Below, in pieces: positions 62,752 to 64,000 of a stretch of DNA of 64,000 nt. Location of the stretch: the NCBI GenBank assembly GCA_001899005.1, contig MKUW01000013.1, positions 1 to 64,000 of the forward strand, in the 5' to 3' direction. The notes beneath the pieces are model-generated. The model ran no database searches, was not told where the DNA came from, and saw nothing but the letters and a program-made list of their open reading frames with translations. This DNA comes from Chloroflexi bacterium 44-23. GTDB lineage: Bacteria; Chloroflexota; Anaerolineae; Anaerolineales; Anaerolineaceae. Position numbers and translations under genes: made by a program. Each line of letters begins with the position of its first letter. Position 1 is the stretch's first letter.

Positions 62752-64000
62752 ATGCTGGATAGAATCAAAACTCACTTCGAAATGCAAGCGCTGTTGGAAG
62801 ATTATCCTTATTTTCAGCAGATTTTGCAGAATATTGAACAAGTGATTTGGATTTTTGACCTGAATACTGACAAAATTCTATATGTCAGCCCGGCTTTTGA
62901 GACCGTTTGGGGGCGTTCTTGTGAAACCTTTTATGATGACCCATCCGTCTTAATTGAGAATGTGCACCCGGAAGACCGCGTAAAGGTTATGTCTGATATT
63001 TCTGACGACCATCATAACCCATTGAATCAAACTTTCCGGATCATGCGGCCAGATGGAAGTTGGCGTTGGGTTTCTACTCATACTTTCATTATCGGTAACA
63101 AGTTTACCAAGATGAATTATCGAGTCTATATCGCTCAGGATACCACAGACCAAAACCTCCTGGATCAGGCGCTACGAAAGGCCCTGGATCGATCCCGGGA
63201 GCAATTTACGCTCAGCCGCCGAATGAGCCTGGTGCGGAAACCGGAAGCAGTACTTAAAACGCTTATGTCGGCTACAAAATTGCGGGCTGCAAAACGCGCT
63301 TCTGTCTTGTTTTTTGAAGCTCCTTCTGCGGGTGCCTCTCACGAAATTGAAATTATCACATCCTGGTCTTCTTTTCCCCATGTTAGCAGTTCTAATATTG
63401 CCGAATCGTTTAACGAGGCAGCACTTTTTGAAGATCTTGAAATACTAAGTCTTATTCATCCATCAAAACCGTTGATCGTGTCAGATGTTGCCAAAGACCA
63501 GCGTCTGACCCCACCGGTGAAGAACCTGCTGAAGAAAGTACAAATCAAGACTTTAGCCATTTTCCCAATGATCTCTTCAAATTACTGGTTGGGTTGTTTG
63601 GTGGCGTTTTTCCCTCAGGAAGTACAATTTGAACCAATTGAGCTGCGTCACATTAAGGTGTTGGTTGACCAGGCCACCATCACATTGTATAACCTCCAAT
63701 TATTGAAGATTGAGGCAGAATCGCGTCATGAAGCGGAAAGGGCTAATGAAATTAAGACCCAATTTCTAGCCATGATTTCGCATGAATTGCGTACGCCTTT
63801 AACTTCCATTATAGGTTTTACCAACACTCTCCTTGCCAAAGATGTTGTCTGGGAAGCGGATGACAAACGTGATTTTATAGAAACAATTGAGCAAGAAGCT
63901 AATCGCCTCCAGGAACTGATTGACCACCTGCTGGATCTCTCACGCCTTGAGGCAGGGATGTTGCCAATTTTGCAAGAACCAAATTCTCTACATAAGATTA
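62752..64000 (+). CDS. PAS-GAF sensor histidine kinase (runs off the window)
   Basis: The frame starts at ATG 62752 behind GGAAAGAG and is open to the window edge (416 codons visible). It has no transmembrane segment. A PAS/PAC domain (~25-145, VIWIFDLNTDKILYVSPAFE and FRIMRPDGSWRWV) is followed by a GAF domain (~165-310) and a linker helix. The HisKA domain has H344 in FLAMISHELRTPLTSI. The catalytic ATPase domain lies beyond the edge. It is a cytoplasmic sensor kinase; its partner regulator is not visible. Confidence 0.88.
   Translation, partial: MLDRIKTHFEMQALLEDYPYFQQILQNIEQVIWIFDLNTDKILYVSPAFETVWGRSCETFYDDPSVLIENVHPEDRVKVMSDISDDHHNPLNQTFRIMRPDGSWRWVSTHTFIIGNKFTKMNYRVYIAQDTTDQNLLDQALRKALDRSREQFTLSRRMSLVRKPEAVLKTLMSATKLRAAKRASVLFFEAPSAGASHEIEIITSWSSFPHVSSSNIAESFNEAALFEDLEILSLIHPSKPLIVSDVAKDQRLTPPVKNLLKKVQIKTLAIFPMISSNYWLGCLVAFFPQEVQFEPIELRHIKVLVDQATITLYNLQLLKIEAESRHEAERANEIKTQFLAMISHELRTPLTSIIGFTNTLLAKDVVWEADDKRDFIETIEQEANRLQELIDHLLDLSRLEAGMLPILQEPNSLHKI

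Noticed and set aside
1..64000. CRISPR arrays, tRNA or rRNA genes
   Set aside because: No array of identical repeats with regular spacers, no cloverleaf with a CCA-type end, and no rRNA core motifs were seen on either strand.

Overview
This 64 kb window looks like a chromosomal segment from a member of the Chloroflexota, most likely an Anaerolineae/Anaerolineales-type organism. That assignment is an inference. It rests on the Thr/Pro-rich linkers after the lipoprotein cysteines, the many secreted proteins whose chain (or a domain) ends in a Leu/Met-Pro-hydrophobic-Arg tail, and the gene content (ChvE-type sugar ABC transporter, two Liv-type ABC operons, MalT-like LuxR regulator beside DUF4386 proteins, CueP/SHOCT copper cluster). 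I saw no rRNA, tRNA or CRISPR array.

Left accessory region (1-7.4 kb). Position 1 lies in what looks like the repeated end of an IS21-like element, which truncates an unrecognised gene. Next come a SNF2-helicase C-terminal scrap and two same-strand copies of a ~115-residue orphan gene. The left copy is killed by one amber codon. Between the two copies sits a compact mercury-resistance operon (merR-merA) with a textbook MerR operator of 19 bp spacing. It is followed by a complete type IV toxin-antitoxin pair (AbiEi/AbiEii) with paired palindromic operators, and by remnants of a DNA polymerase III beta-clamp gene and another frameshifted gene. The region reads as the remains of one or more integrated elements that kept only the selectable and addictive cargo.

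Middle region (7.5-31.6 kb). A ChvE/XylF-type sugar ABC transporter is followed by an ECF sigma factor with a membrane-anchored DUF4367-like partner, the pair bracketed by two copies of an intergenic repeat and preceded by five 24-bp tandem repeats. Then come a dienelactone hydrolase and a copper/envelope cluster on the minus strand: a Met/His-rich PepSY-like protein, OmpR-type regulator, HAMP kinase, two SHOCT proteins and CueP. Two promoters in that cluster share the same 11-bp direct-repeat box. An MFS exporter is translationally coupled to an unusually long ArsR-type regulator. A TlpA-like lipoprotein lies downstream of livJ-H-M-G-F. A decayed CBS-domain gene and a NarL-type two-component pair preceded by a tiny coupled ORF close the region.

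Right region (31.7-64 kb). A stand-alone transposase N-terminal domain protein precedes a giant secreted multicopper oxidase with fibronectin III domains, followed directly by a secreted subtilisin with Calx-beta domains. Further on are an F420/LLM-type oxidoreductase, a GT39-like membrane glycosyltransferase, an M6 metalloprotease with its lipoprotein neighbour, a second livJHMGF operon (plus strand), a MalT-like LuxR regulator followed by two paralogous DUF4386 membrane proteins, a truncated SDR gene, a Tat-exported flavodoxin with a small coupled protein, an aldo/keto reductase, a LarA-family nickel racemase, and a PAS-GAF histidine kinase that runs off the right edge.

Motif positions were counted by hand. 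Family names come from recognised motifs, not from database searches.
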